A stretch of DNA of 64,000 bases, taken from contig NZ_AWOR01000032.1 in assembly GCF_000761245.1 (NCBI RefSeq), positions 112,612 through 176,611 of the forward strand, in the 5' to 3' direction. How positions within the stretch are numbered: position 1 is the first letter of the stretch; each line of letters opens with the position of its first letter. The notes beneath the pieces were generated by a model, which was given only the letters and a program-made list of their open reading frames with translations, was not told where the DNA came from and ran no database searches. The translations under genes and the position numbers were made by a program. Source of the DNA: Comamonas testosteroni (GTDB lineage Bacteria > Pseudomonadota > Gammaproteobacteria > Burkholderiales > Burkholderiaceae_C). Positions 26,526-37,106 of the stretch are shown in pieces.

Positions 26526-28931
26526 TCAGAGGCTTTTGCCGCCGTAGCGCACCATCAGGGCCTGCTGGGCACCCTTGCCCTCCAGCGGACGCGCGGGCTT
26601 TTGGTAAGTGCCCGAGGCGTCCAGCGTCCAGGCATCGCGGTCGTCGCCCAGATAGGCCACCAGGCACTCGTCGATCACGCGCTGGCGCAGCTTTTTGTCC
26701 AGCACCGGCCAGGCCAGCTCCACACGGCTGAGCATATTGCGATTCATCCAGTCGGCACTGGACAGCAGCAGCTCTTCTTCCTGGCCCCAGGCAAAGTAGA
26801 AGACGCGCGAATGCTCCAGAAAACGGCCGATGATGGAGCGCACGCGGATATTGTCCGTCACGCCCGGGCGCTGTGCCGGCAGCATGCAGGAGCCACGCAC
26901 GATGAGATCGATCTGCGCCCCCTTGCGGCCGGCCTCGACCAGGGCGCGAATCAGGGGCTCGTCGGTCAGCGCATTCATCTTGAGCACCATGCGTGCCTTC
27001 TCGCCGCGCGCCGCTGCGGCGGCCACCAGGCCGATCAGCTCCAGCATGCGGTTTTGCAAGTGGAACGGCGCCATGACCAGCTTTTGCAGCTTGGGCATGG
27101 TGTTGTGGCTGGAGAGATGGCGGAACACCGCATCCATATCTGCCGTGATCTCGTCATCGCAGGTCAGCTGGCTGATGTCGGTGTACAGACGCGCGCTGCG
27201 GGCGTTGTAGTTGCCCGTGGACAGATGGGCATAGCGCTTGAGCTGGTTGTTGCGCTTTTCACGGCGCGTGATGAGCAGCATCTTGGCGTGGGTCTTGAGA
27301 CCGACCACGCCGTACACCACCTGCACGCCCAGCGATTCCAGCTTTTCCGCCCAGTTGATGTTGGCCTCTTCGTCAAAGCGCGCCTTGAGCTCCAGCACGG
27401 CCAGCACCTCCTTGCCGCGGCTCACGGCCTCGGCCAGCAGGCTCATGATCTCGGAGTCAGTGCCCGTGCGGTAGATGGTCTGCTTGATGGCCAGCACCTG
27501 CGGATCGTTCACAGCCTCGCGCAGCAGCTCCAGCACGCCATCGAAACTCTCGAAGGGCTGGTGGATGATGATATCGCTCTTGCGCATCTGCGCCAGGATG
27601 GAGCGGCCGGGCACGAGCTGCGTGGGCCAGGCCGGCTTCCACTTGGGAAACAACAGGGCCGGGTCGTCGACCAGATCGATCAGCTGCATCTGGCGCACCA
27701 GATTGACCGGCCCCTTGACGCGGAACAGCGCCTCGGCCGGCAGGCCGTATTGCTCCAGCAGCAGATCCGAAAGCACCACCGAGCATGAGGAAGACACCTC
27801 CAGGCGCACCGCCTGGCCGTAATGGCGGTGGTGCAGGCCCTGGCGCAGGGCCATGCGCAGATCCACCACATCGTCCTCGTCCACGGCCAGATCGGAGTGA
27901 CGTGTGGCACGGAACTGCGAGAACTCCGATACTTCGCGCCCCGGGAACAGCTCAGCCAGGTGGGCACGCACCACGCTGGAGATGCTGACAAACAGCTTTT
28001 GCTTGCCCGAGATCTTCTCGGGCAGGCGGATCAGGCGCGGCAAGGCACGCGGCACCTTGACGATGGCCACTTCATTGGCCCTCCCGAAGGCATCCACGCC
28101 ATTGAGGCGCACGATGAAATTCAGGGCCTTGTTGGCGACCTGCGGGAAAGGATGCGACGGATCCAGCCCCACCGGCATCAGCAGGGGCTGCACCTCGCGC
28201 ATGAAGTACTCGCGCACCCATTTGCGCTGCGCCACGCTGCGCTCGCCGTGCGAGACCAGGCGAATCGCATGCTTGTCGAACGCGGGAATGATGGCCTGGT
28301 TGTAGAGCTGGTACTGCTTGGCGACCAGACCGTGGGCCGTGGCCATCAACCGCTCGAAGCTGGCGCGCGAGTAGGTGCCCTGCTCGTCGCCCACCTTGGC
28401 GGCCGAGACATGAGGGGCGCAGCGCACCTCAAACCACTCGTCGAGATTGGAGGACACGATGCACAGATAGCGCAAGCGCTCGAGCAGCGGCACATCCTCG
28501 CGCTCGGCCCAGCTCAGCACGCGCTCATTGAAGACCAGAATGCTTTGATCGCGGTCCAGCAGCTCCAGAGTCGGCTCGATCACAGGCGGCATGGCTACCT
28601 CGTTCTTGGACGCCGCTCGGCGTCGGCGCGGCGCTTTGGCAGGGGCAGAAGAAACCGGTATCGCAGCGTCAGAAACGACACCGGGCACACCATGGTGCCC
28701 GGCCGCCCCGGCTTGCGCAACTGCAGCCGGCTCGCTTGCGGAGTTGACGAGCGCTGTCGTCACTGGAGGCACAAGCGAGATGTGCGCCAGCCCCCGGGAG
28801 ACAGGCCCCGCCTCATGCGCCTGAGCGTCGGTCTGCGAGGTCACTGGGGAAACTGCAGCCGGATCCTGCCCTGAAGAAGAAGTGATGGAAGCGGAAAAAA
28901 AAGAGTCGGAACCAGGTACGGATTGGGACAT
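26526..28931 (-). CDS. ppk: Polyphosphate kinase 1
   Basis: 801 residues from ATG 28931, against about 690 for E. coli Ppk1. The conserved enzyme begins near residue 118 (LLDRDQSILVFNERVLSWA). Before that is a ~110-residue low-complexity Ser/Ala/Pro-rich segment ending in a basic patch (KAPRRRRAASK). Catalytic histidines lie in THAKMLLITRR and in the second PLD-like domain (STGNYNARSARLYTD). It polymerises the gamma-phosphate of ATP into polyphosphate. A Pho-box array sits 65 bases upstream. A start at the internal Met before PPVIEPTLELL (no clear ribosome site checked) would give a normal-length protein and cannot be excluded. Confidence 0.94.
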   Translation of the reverse strand: MSQSVPGSDSFFSASITSSSGQDPAAVSPVTSQTDAQAHEAGPVSRGLAHISLVPPVTTALVNSASEPAAVAQAGAAGHHGVPGVVSDAAIPVSSAPAKAPRRRRAASKNEVAMPPVIEPTLELLDRDQSILVFNERVLSWAEREDVPLLERLRYLCIVSSNLDEWFEVRCAPHVSAAKVGDEQGTYSRASFERLMATAHGLVAKQYQLYNQAIIPAFDKHAIRLVSHGERSVAQRKWVREYFMREVQPLLMPVGLDPSHPFPQVANKALNFIVRLNGVDAFGRANEVAIVKVPRALPRLIRLPEKISGKQKLFVSISSVVRAHLAELFPGREVSEFSQFRATRHSDLAVDEDDVVDLRMALRQGLHHRHYGQAVRLEVSSSCSVVLSDLLLEQYGLPAEALFRVKGPVNLVRQMQLIDLVDDPALLFPKWKPAWPTQLVPGRSILAQMRKSDIIIHQPFESFDGVLELLREAVNDPQVLAIKQTIYRTGTDSEIMSLLAEAVSRGKEVLAVLELKARFDEEANINWAEKLESLGVQVVYGVVGLKTHAKMLLITRREKRNNQLKRYAHLSTGNYNARSARLYTDISQLTCDDEITADMDAVFRHLSSHNTMPKLQKLVMAPFHLQNRMLELIGLVAAAAARGEKARMVLKMNALTDEPLIRALVEAGRKGAQIDLIVRGSCMLPAQRPGVTDNIRVRSIIGRFLEHSRVFYFAWGQEEELLLSSADWMNRNMLSRVELAWPVLDKKLRQRVIDECLVAYLGDDRDAWTLDASGTYQKPARPLEGKGAQQALMVRYGGKSL

Positions 28932-28995
28932 GTGGCAGCAGCCTGCGAAAGCTTGAAGCGCCCCTGAGGGCATGTCCGCAGTCTGCCCATGGTTT

Positions 28996-29024
28996 GTGAC
29001 AATTAGATGACCAAAAGATGACTG
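28996..29024 (-). promoter_or_regulatory. Tandem Pho box upstream of ppk
   Basis: Read leftward: CAGTCAT, CTTT, TGGTCAT, CTAA, TTGTCAC. Three half-sites at an exact 11-base period, each close to CTGTCAT. The last ends 65 bases before the ppk start. The -10 position expected 10 bases on (about 28980-28985) is a poor CAGACT. Confidence 0.8.
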
Positions 29025-29048
29025 TCATCGTTGTTCATGACAGTCATC
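29017..29048. promoter_or_regulatory. Perfect 12-bp inverted repeat between glmM and ppk
   Basis: GATGACTGTCAT and ATGACAGTCATC flank an 8-base spacer. Each arm contains a perfect PhoB half-site (CTGTCAT), one on each strand, and the right-strand arm overlaps the tandem Pho box. No T-run, so not a terminator. The glmM stop is only 16 bases away. Confidence 0.7.
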
Positions 29049-29063
29049 AGGGTTTGCACACCG

Positions 29064-30398
29064 TCAGCTGGCCCTGACCACCTCGGCCAGACGCTCGGCA
29101 CAGTTGCTGGCCATATCCGCGCTCCTGGCCTCGACCATGACTCGCACCAGAGGCTCGGTACCACTGGGACGGATCAGCACACGGCCGTCACTGCCCAGCA
29201 GCTTCTCGACCGCTGCCTGCTCACCAGGCAGCTTGGCGTTGCTCTTCCAGTCCTGACCAGGCTGCAAGCGCACATTGATCATGACCTGAGGGAACAGCTG
29301 CACGGACTCCAGCCACTGGGCAATGGTCTTCTTCGAGCGCACGCAGGCCTGCAGCACCTGCAGTGCGCTGACCAGGCCGTCACCGGTCGTATGCTTGTCC
29401 AGCGCCAGCAGATGGCCCGAGCTTTCACCGCCCAGCTGCCAGCCCTTGGCATTGAGCGCTTCCAGCACATAGCGGTCTCCCACCTTGGCACGGACAAAAC
29501 CCACGCCCTGCTCCTTGAGCGCTTGCTCCACCGCCATATTGGTCATCAGGGTTCCCGCCACCCCGCTGACCACGTCGCCGCGAGCCAGGCGATCGGCCGC
29601 CATGAGATAGAGCAGTTCGTCGCCGTTGTAGAGACGGCCTTGCGCATCGACCAGCTGCAGGCGGTCGGCATCGCCGTCCAGCGCCACGCCATAGTCGGCA
29701 TTGTTGGCTCGCACGGCCCTGACCAGCGCCTCGGGATGGGTCGCGCCGACTCCCTCGTTGATGTTCAGTCCGTCCGGGGAGCAGCCGATTTCCACCACAT
29801 TGGCACCCAGCTCGTGAAAGACCTTGGGAGCAATCTGATAGGCCGCGCCATGAGCCGCGTCCACAACAACCTTCAGGCCGCGCAACGACAGGCTGTGATC
29901 GAAAGTGCTTTTGCAGAACTCGATATAACGGCCGGCGGCATCGGCCAGACGTCGCGCCTTGCCCAAAGAGGCTGAATCCACCCAGACGGGGTCTTCCTTG
30001 AGAGCGGCTTCCACATCCTCTTCCCAGGAATCAGGCAGCTTGGTGCCCTCGGCACTGAAGAACTTGATGCCGTTGTCATAAAACGGGTTGTGGCTGGCAC
30101 TGATCACCACCCCCAGGCTGGCGCGCTGGGCGCGCGTCAGATAGGCCACGCCCGGTGTCGGCAATGGGCCAAGCAACATGACATCGACACCGGCAGAGTT
30201 GAAGCCCGACTCGAGCGCACTCTCCAGCATGTAGCCAGAGATGCGGGTGTCCTTGCCGATCAGCACCAGGGGGCGCTCTTGCGTGCGGCGCAACACGCGT
30301 CCCACGGCATGCGCCAGGCGCAGGGCGAAGTCAGGCGTAATGGGCGACTTGCCCACCGTGCCGCGAATCCCGTCGGTACCGAAGTACTGTCGTGTCAT
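29064..30398 (-). CDS. glmM: Phosphoglucosamine mutase
   Basis: 444 residues. Converts glucosamine-6-phosphate to glucosamine-1-phosphate for peptidoglycan and LPS. Motifs: opening FGTDGIRG, active-site phosphoserine loop ISASHNP (Ser about 101), metal loop DGDADR, sugar loop GGESSGH and phosphate-binding [12 protein letters not shown]. Start ATG 30398. Last gene of the ftsH-folP-glmM group, 36 bases after folP. Confidence 0.97.
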   Translation of the reverse strand: MTRQYFGTDGIRGTVGKSPITPDFALRLAHAVGRVLRRTQERPLVLIGKDTRISGYMLESALESGFNSAGVDVMLLGPLPTPGVAYLTRAQRASLGVVISASHNPFYDNGIKFFSAEGTKLPDSWEEDVEAALKEDPVWVDSASLGKARRLADAAGRYIEFCKSTFDHSLSLRGLKVVVDAAHGAAYQIAPKVFHELGANVVEIGCSPDGLNINEGVGATHPEALVRAVRANNADYGVALDGDADRLQLVDAQGRLYNGDELLYLMAADRLARGDVVSGVAGTLMTNMAVEQALKEQGVGFVRAKVGDRYVLEALNAKGWQLGGESSGHLLALDKHTTGDGLVSALQVLQACVRSKKTIAQWLESVQLFPQVMINVRLQPGQDWKSNAKLPGEQAAVEKLLGSDGRVLIRPSGTEPLVRVMVEARSADMASNCAERLAEVVRAS

Positions 30399-30434
30399 AT
30401 TCTCGTTGTCCTTTTCAGATTCAATGCTCTGTCA

Positions 30435-31283
30435 TCAGGCCTGCAGCGCTTGCGCATCATGCATCGCCTGCCAGACTGCCAGCGCAGCCACCGTATCCTT
30501 CACATCGTGGACACGCACAATTTTGGCCCCACGTTCGACCGCCAGCAATGCAGCCGCGACGCTGGGCACCATGCGCTGATCCACAGGCAGGCCGCTCACC
30601 TGCCCCAGGGAGCCCTTGCGCGACCAGCCTGCCAGCAGGGGGAAGTCTAGGCCCAGCAGCTCACGCTGATGTGCAAGCAAGGCAAAATTTTGTACCACGC
30701 TCTTGCCGAAACCAATACCGTAATCCCAGGCAATGCGCGAGCGTGCAACGCCCGCATCGAGCAAAGGCTGCGTCACCTGCAGCAGGAAGTCCCGCACTTG
30801 AACCACGGCATTGCCCTGCATATGCTCCAGGTGCATGTCTTGCGGGGTCTTGTGCATATGCATCAGGCATACGCCACAGCTGGCGTGCCTGCTCACCACC
30901 TCGAAGGCACCGGGCTGGCGCAACGCCCAGATGTCGTTAATGATGTCAGCCCCCAGATCCAGAGACGCGGCCATGACTTCGGGCTTGTAGGTATCGATGG
31001 AGACAGGCACGTTGAGCTTGACGGCTTCGCGCAGCACGGGCAGAACGCGAGCCAGCTCGTCTTCGAGGCTCACAGCGGGCGACCCCGGCCTGGTGGACTC
31101 GCCACCTATATCCAGAATATGCGCCCCTTGCTCCAGAAGCAGCTCCGCGTGAGCCATGGCCTGAGATACACCGGCATGCCTGCCTCCGTCCGAAAAGGAA
31201 TCCGGGGTCACATTCACAATGCCCATGACCTGAGGCTTGTCGAGCTGCAAGAGAAAACGCGAGGTTTGCCACTGTTGCGACAT
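30435..31283 (-). CDS. folP: Dihydropteroate synthase
   Basis: 282 residues from ATG 31283, with GGAAG 5 bases upstream. Condenses pteridine diphosphate with p-aminobenzoate in folate synthesis. Signature segments are VMGIVNVTPDSFSDGG, DIGGESTRPG, the VSIDTYKPEVM strand, INDIWALRQPG and GWSRKGSLGQ, with a final RVHDV. A longer frame upstream is the ftsH-folP terminator region and is rejected. Confidence 0.96.
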   Translation of the reverse strand: MSQQWQTSRFLLQLDKPQVMGIVNVTPDSFSDGGRHAGVSQAMAHAELLLEQGAHILDIGGESTRPGSPAVSLEDELARVLPVLREAVKLNVPVSIDTYKPEVMAASLDLGADIINDIWALRQPGAFEVVSRHASCGVCLMHMHKTPQDMHLEHMQGNAVVQVRDFLLQVTQPLLDAGVARSRIAWDYGIGFGKSVVQNFALLAHQRELLGLDFPLLAGWSRKGSLGQVSGLPVDQRMVPSVAAALLAVERGAKIVRVHDVKDTVAALAVWQAMHDAQALQA

Positions 31284-31305
31284 AAATCTTCCGATATCTG
31301 AGAGT

Positions 31306-31336
31306 GCAAAAACAAAAGGCCCCTGAGGGACCTTTT
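31306..31336 (-). terminator. Probable terminator after ftsH
   Basis: Read leftward: AAAAGGTCCC and GGGGCCTTTT form an imperfect stem followed by GTTTTTGC. It separates ftsH from folP, so readthrough or a folP promoter is needed downstream. Confidence 0.6.
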
Positions 31337-31354
31337 GTGTATGAGGCTTGACGC

Positions 31355-33277
<1,923 letters not shown>

Positions 33278-33468
33278 GCGGGGCTCCAATGGAATATTCA
33301 GACGTAAAGGCCCGGAGGGGACTCCAGACCTAGTTGAGGTTCATTTTAGGTGTTTCAAGCGCCAACGACGCCTATTTCCCCCTATAGCGGCCATAGGCAA
33401 GGTATGACCTTGCTGGCAATCGGCCCTAAGCCTGTGTTTTATCAAGGCTTTGCGCTATCAGTTTCACT

Positions 33469-33486
33469 GGTTTGCTGCAGCAAACC
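33469..33486. repeat. 18-bp perfect palindrome in the ftsH / rlmE spacer
   Basis: GGTTTGCTGCAGCAAACC reads the same on both strands. It lies about 190 bases upstream of ftsH in a 255-bp gap between ftsH and the end of rlmE that otherwise shows nothing recognisable. Possible operator or processing hairpin; unassigned. Confidence 0.6.
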
Positions 33487-33532
33487 ATGAGGTCAAATGC
33501 CCCTATGCAAGCCGGCGACTCCGTCAAGAGCC

Positions 33533-34186
33533 CTACTTGAGACCCATTCCCACGAGAAAAATCTCGGCAGACCGGTCACGCGAAGCCTTGGGCTTGATAG
33601 GCTTGACCACCTTGAAGGTCTGCTTGAACAGATCCACCAGCTCGTTATAGCCGCTGCCGTGGAACAACTTGACCACCAGCGCGCCCTCGGGCTTCATGTT
33701 GTTGATCGCAAAATCGACTGCCATCTCGATGAGCACCGCAACCCGCGCCCCGTCAGTGGCGCCATGACCCGACAGATTGGGCGCCATATCCGAGACCACC
33801 ACGTCGGCCTTGCCGCCGCCCATGGCCTCTTCAAGCTGCGCCAGCACCGCCTCTTCACGAAAGTCGCCCTGGATGTAATGCACGCCCTCGATGGGATCCA
33901 TGGGCAGCAGGTCCAGCGAGATGATGCGGCCGTTGAGTTCGCCCGCAGCCGCACCGCTGGGCGAGAGACGACGGCGCACATACTGACTCCAGGCGCCAGG
34001 CGCGCACCCCAGGTCCACCACGGTGTGACCGGGCTGAATCAGCTTGAGCGACTCGTCAATTTCCTTGAGCTTGTAGGCCGCGCGGGCACGATAGCCATCC
34101 TTTTGGGCGGCTTTCACATACGGGTCGTTGATGTGATCGTGCAGCCAATTCTTATTGACCTTCTTGCTTTTGGTTTTCGTTTTCAT
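33533..34186 (-). CDS. rlmE: 23S rRNA (uridine-2552-2'-O)-methyltransferase
   Basis: 217 residues. Rossmann methyltransferase of the FtsJ/RrmJ family; methylates U2552 in the A-loop. SAM-binding [14 protein letters not shown], catalytic Lys in [10 protein letters not shown], Asp in [11 protein letters not shown] and Lys in LVVKLFHG are visible, with Glu near the C-terminus (SAEIFLVG). Adjacent to ftsH as in E. coli. Divergent from yhbY with a 32-base gap. Confidence 0.96.
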   Translation of the reverse strand: MKTKTKSKKVNKNWLHDHINDPYVKAAQKDGYRARAAYKLKEIDESLKLIQPGHTVVDLGCAPGAWSQYVRRRLSPSGAAAGELNGRIISLDLLPMDPIEGVHYIQGDFREEAVLAQLEEAMGGGKADVVVSDMAPNLSGHGATDGARVAVLIEMAVDFAINNMKPEGALVVKLFHGSGYNELVDLFKQTFKVVKPIKPKASRDRSAEIFLVGMGLK

Positions 34187-34218
34187 GCCTGAATTCTCGC
34201 AGCCTTGATAATACGGGT

Positions 34219-34689
34219 ATGCCCCAAATTGAATTAACTCCCGCGCAGCGCCGGGAACACCGCGCCGAAGCCCACCATCTGGACCCCGTAGTCCTCATCG
34301 GTGGCGATGGTCTGACCACTGCCGTTCAAAAGGAAGTGGACGCCGCACTCAATGCCCATGGTCTGATCAAGGTCCGCGTTTTCGGCGACGACCGTGCAGC
34401 CCGCGAGCAGATCTATCAACAACTTTGCGACGAGCTCAACGCCGCTCCCATCCAGCACATCGGCAAGCTGCTGGTGCTGTGGCGCCCGATTCCCGAAAAG
34501 GAAAAGGCCTTTGACGAAGACCGCATGCCCGGTCCTCGCGACGTCAAGGTGCTCAAGTTCGGCCGCGCCGGCCAGAAGCCCGAAGTCAAACAGCTGCGAG
34601 TGCTCGGCAACCAGCGTCTGACCGCCGGCGGCACCATCAAGCGCGCCAAGCCCAAGCAGAAGTCGGTCAAGAAAGGCCGTCAGGACTGA
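34219..34689 (+). CDS. yhbY: YhbY-like CRM-domain RNA-binding protein
   Basis: 156 residues. Residues 1-100 form a CRM domain ([23 protein letters not shown], with the GxxG-like GGDGLT loop). Associates with pre-50S particles in E. coli. This copy has a ~55-residue basic C-terminal tail ([16 protein letters not shown]) absent from the ~97-residue E. coli protein, which could increase RNA binding. Divergently transcribed from rlmE. Confidence 0.92.
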   Translation: MPQIELTPAQRREHRAEAHHLDPVVLIGGDGLTTAVQKEVDAALNAHGLIKVRVFGDDRAAREQIYQQLCDELNAAPIQHIGKLLVLWRPIPEKEKAFDEDRMPGPRDVKVLKFGRAGQKPEVKQLRVLGNQRLTAGGTIKRAKPKQKSVKKGRQD

Positions 34690-34751
34690 TCTGACGATCC
34701 GCCCTGTCTGCCCGCCCACCCGCCTTTTTTCTTCGCCTAGACCACCAAGCC

Positions 34752-35510
34752 ATGGCTCAGACCACACAGCAGCAACGCCACATTCTTTGCATGAAATGGG
34801 GCACCAAATACGGCCCGGAGTACGTCAACCGACTCTACGCCATGGTGCGCCGCCATCTCAGCGGAGATTTTCGCTTTGTCTGCCTGACCGACAGCACAGA
34901 GGGGATTCGCTCCGAAGTGGAGTGCTTCCCCATCCCCGACCTGAACATTCATCTGGCTCCCGGCCAGCGTGACGGCGCCTGGAAGAAGCTCACCACCTTC
35001 GAGCGCGACCTGCACGGTCTCAAGGGTCAGGCGCTGTTCCTGGACCTGGATGTGGTGATTGTGGGCAGCCTCGACGAGTTCTTCACGCTGCCCGGCGACT
35101 TCCGCATCATTCACGACTATCCGCGTTTCTGGCGCTTTGGCGAACGCATTGTCGGCAACTCTTCGGTCTACCGCTTCGAGCTGGGTGCCCATGCCGATGT
35201 GCTGGAGCATTTCCGTGCACACACCGAAGAGATGCGCGCCAAGTACCGAAACGAGCAGGAGTACCTGTCGCACTTTCTGCACAAGCAGGGCAAGCTTGAC
35301 TACTGGCCTGCAGCCTGGTGCCCCAGCTTCAAGTACTACTGCATTCCGACCTGGCCCACCAACTACTGGAAGGAGCCGGTGCCGCCGACCGATGCACGCA
35401 TCGTGATCTTCCACGGCGAAGTGAACCCGCCCGATGCCCTGGAAGGCCGTCGCAACAAGCGCTTTCGCCATATCGAGCCCGCCAGGTGGATAGAAAAGGC
35501 CTGGGGCTGA
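34752..35510 (+). CDS. Glycosyltransferase-like protein
   Basis: 252 residues, soluble. A GT-A style start (HILCMKWGTKYGPEYVNRLYAMV), a DxD motif in FLDLDVVIVGSLD near residue 100 and a downstream IHDYPRFWR / NSSVYRFE pattern suggest a nucleotide-sugar transferase, related to GT8-like proteins. Nearby Kdo hydroxylase hints at lipopolysaccharide decoration, but this is inference. Start ATG 34752 is 62 bases after yhbY; no strong ribosome site. Ends at a bidirectional terminator. Confidence 0.72.
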   Translation: MAQTTQQQRHILCMKWGTKYGPEYVNRLYAMVRRHLSGDFRFVCLTDSTEGIRSEVECFPIPDLNIHLAPGQRDGAWKKLTTFERDLHGLKGQALFLDLDVVIVGSLDEFFTLPGDFRIIHDYPRFWRFGERIVGNSSVYRFELGAHADVLEHFRAHTEEMRAKYRNEQEYLSHFLHKQGKLDYWPAAWCPSFKYYCIPTWPTNYWKEPVPPTDARIVIFHGEVNPPDALEGRRNKRFRHIEPARWIEKAWG

Positions 35511-35550
35511 GGAACGGCTGCAGTTGCAAGTTGCAGCCTCAAAAACAAAA

Positions 35551-35581
35551 GGCGTTGACCGCAAGGTTCAACGCCTTTTTT
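35551..35581 (+). terminator. Bidirectional terminator
   Basis: Stem GGCGTTGACC / GGTTCAACGCC (one-base bulge) with GCAA loop. Flanked by A-run on the left and T-run on the right, so it can end both the rightward glycosyltransferase and the leftward Kdo hydroxylase. Confidence 0.88.
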
Positions 35582-35627
35582 GTGGCCGCATGATTTCATC
35601 AACGAGCGGCCGGCATGCCGAACAGGC

Positions 35628-36512
35628 TCAGCGGTACCTGGCATCGACCAGCGGATGCCCCTTCATGCGCGAGAGAATGGACAGCGGGCTGGCTGCGGGG
35701 TTGTATTCGCTGCCTGGCGGCAGAAACAAGGTCTGCTCCAGCATGTACTGCCCCGACATGACGGCATGCACTGCCTGATCGGAGAAGCACACCCAGGTGG
35801 AGCCTGCCGCGAAAGGCACGGTTTCCTGGGGAGCATTTTTCTGATAGTCAGGATCACCCTTCATGCCGTCGTGCAGCTGCAGCATCAGATGATCGTATTC
35901 GCTGCGATAGGACTTGGTCACATGCAGCAGCTCCAGCGCCTTGGCCTGCCAGGCGCTGTAGGGCTTGGCACGCGGCACAAAACGCTTGGCGACATCGGTG
36001 AACGGCTCGCCCACTCGCCAGACCCGGGGCTGACCATCCGGGTTGACATTGGTGAACACGCGCAAAATGCGCTCGCCATAGTTGGGCCGCGAAGGAAAGG
36101 CATCCACATGCATGCGCTTGTCGTCCGCACGCCAGGACTGCGCCCGCGTTTCCACCTGCGAGGGGCGGTAACTGGTGGGTGCCATGCGTACCACCGGCAT
36201 GTAGGCAGGAAACAGGCCCGCGATCAGCGCCGTGGCCTGCTCGCGAAAGCGCCCGACCATGCCCGCTACCTGGGCCTGCGTGGACTCGTCGCCTGCAACG
36301 CCCTTGATCGAGCCATCCACATTGAGGCTGATATTGCGCGTCTTGGGATCGCGCACATCGGGGCGCAGCAGCGCTTTTTCCTGCTCGGAGAGCTGAAAGC
36401 TCAGCTGGGGGAAATACAGCACCTTGCCGGCTTCAACGGCAGCAGTCCATTCATCGCGCCCCTGGACCTTGCTCCAGTCGGTCGCGTCGATTTTTACGAT
36501 TTGAGATTCCAT
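35628..36512 (-). CDS. kdoO: Kdo hydroxylase family protein (Fe(II)/2-oxoglutarate-dependent)
   Basis: 294 residues from ATG 36512. Belongs by pattern to the family that 3-hydroxylates Kdo to Ko in lipopolysaccharide inner core, known from Burkholderia and Yersinia. Putative iron ligands are His-x-Asp in MHVDAFPSRPNYG and a distal His in SDQAVHAVMSGQYMLEQ. Conserved segments LYFPQLSFQLSEQEKALLRP and KTRNISLNVDG mark the family. No membrane segment, so it likely acts on the cytoplasmic face or on precursor. A longer upstream frame is Cys-rich, non-conserved and rejected. Symbol given by family similarity only. Confidence 0.8.
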   Translation of the reverse strand: MESQIVKIDATDWSKVQGRDEWTAAVEAGKVLYFPQLSFQLSEQEKALLRPDVRDPKTRNISLNVDGSIKGVAGDESTQAQVAGMVGRFREQATALIAGLFPAYMPVVRMAPTSYRPSQVETRAQSWRADDKRMHVDAFPSRPNYGERILRVFTNVNPDGQPRVWRVGEPFTDVAKRFVPRAKPYSAWQAKALELLHVTKSYRSEYDHLMLQLHDGMKGDPDYQKNAPQETVPFAAGSTWVCFSDQAVHAVMSGQYMLEQTLFLPPGSEYNPAASPLSILSRMKGHPLVDARYR

Positions 36513-36558
36513 GGCCTGAGCAGTGTACTCCCCGCAACTGGAGCGGGCTTGCACTGGA

Positions 36559-36978
36559 TCAAGCCGGCTTGCGAGCACCCGCCACACGCCACAGCACGAC
36601 GGCGGCGCACAGCCACTGCAGCGCATACATGCCGGTGCCTACGCTGTGCCAGAGCCTGAGGTTCTCACGCGCCACGATCTTGGGCGACACGCCATACTGC
36701 ACCAGCAGCGCCAGCAACATGCCGGCGATCACAAAACCGATAGCTGCTTGCGCCCACTGCTCAAGCTTTTCAGCATGTTTTCGCTTTGAAAGCACCAACA
36801 GAAAAGCGCAACATGCTATGGAAATCCAAGTCTGCGCCGCAAACAGCTTGGCTGCCATGAAGCCCGCCAGAGCCGGCGCGGGCAGATGGGCAAACAGCAT
36901 CGGCACGGCCACAAAGCCAATGGAGCATAGGCTGCCCCACCATAAAGCGGCCAGGAAAACAGGCAAACGCTCGTACAT
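36559..36978 (-). CDS. DUF4149-like small membrane protein
   Basis: 139 residues with four hydrophobic helices (about 4-28, 38-60, 75-97, 110-130), WWGSLCSIGFVAVPMLF in helix 1 and GLWHSVGTGMYALQ-like C-terminal sequence. This matches small DUF4149 proteins, often beside greA or yhbY in beta-proteobacteria. Function unknown. A copy of the dispersed palindromic repeat underlies residues about 52-81 and encodes the hydrophilic KRKHAEKLEQW loop. Start ATG 36978; an ATG at 37026 is possible but has no support. Confidence 0.75.
   Translation of the reverse strand: MYERLPVFLAALWWGSLCSIGFVAVPMLFAHLPAPALAGFMAAKLFAAQTWISIACCAFLLVLSKRKHAEKLEQWAQAAIGFVIAGMLLALLVQYGVSPKIVARENLRLWHSVGTGMYALQWLCAAVVLWRVAGARKPA
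36735..36822. repeat. Dispersed palindromic repeat, copy inside the DUF4149-like gene
   Basis: Left end TAGCTGCTTGCGCC and right end AGCGCAACATGCTA are inverted repeats. Internal TTTCAGCAT and TTTGAAAG match the spacer copy at 26427-26521. It remains in frame within the gene. Confidence 0.65.
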
Positions 36979-37024
36979 AGTCACGAATCCTTGAACGCGG
37001 CACAGCGCCCAGGCCAGAAACATC

Positions 37025-37103
37025 AAGCAAGGGCAGCCCCGCAGCGAAGATGTTGCCCCCTCCGCTAAGCACAGAGGGGGAAGGCGCGCAGCGCCTCAGG
37101 GGG
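37025..37103 (-). repeat. GC-rich intergenic repeat, copy 2
   Basis: Read leftward it gives CGCGCCTTCCCCCTCT, a hairpin partner AGGGGG, then TTCGCTGCGGGGC and GCCCTTGCT, matching 5003-5084 almost block for block. It starts just past the greA stop, where its CCCCCTCT / GGAGGGGG hairpin could serve as a transcript end. Confidence 0.75.
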
Positions 37104-37106
37104 TGC

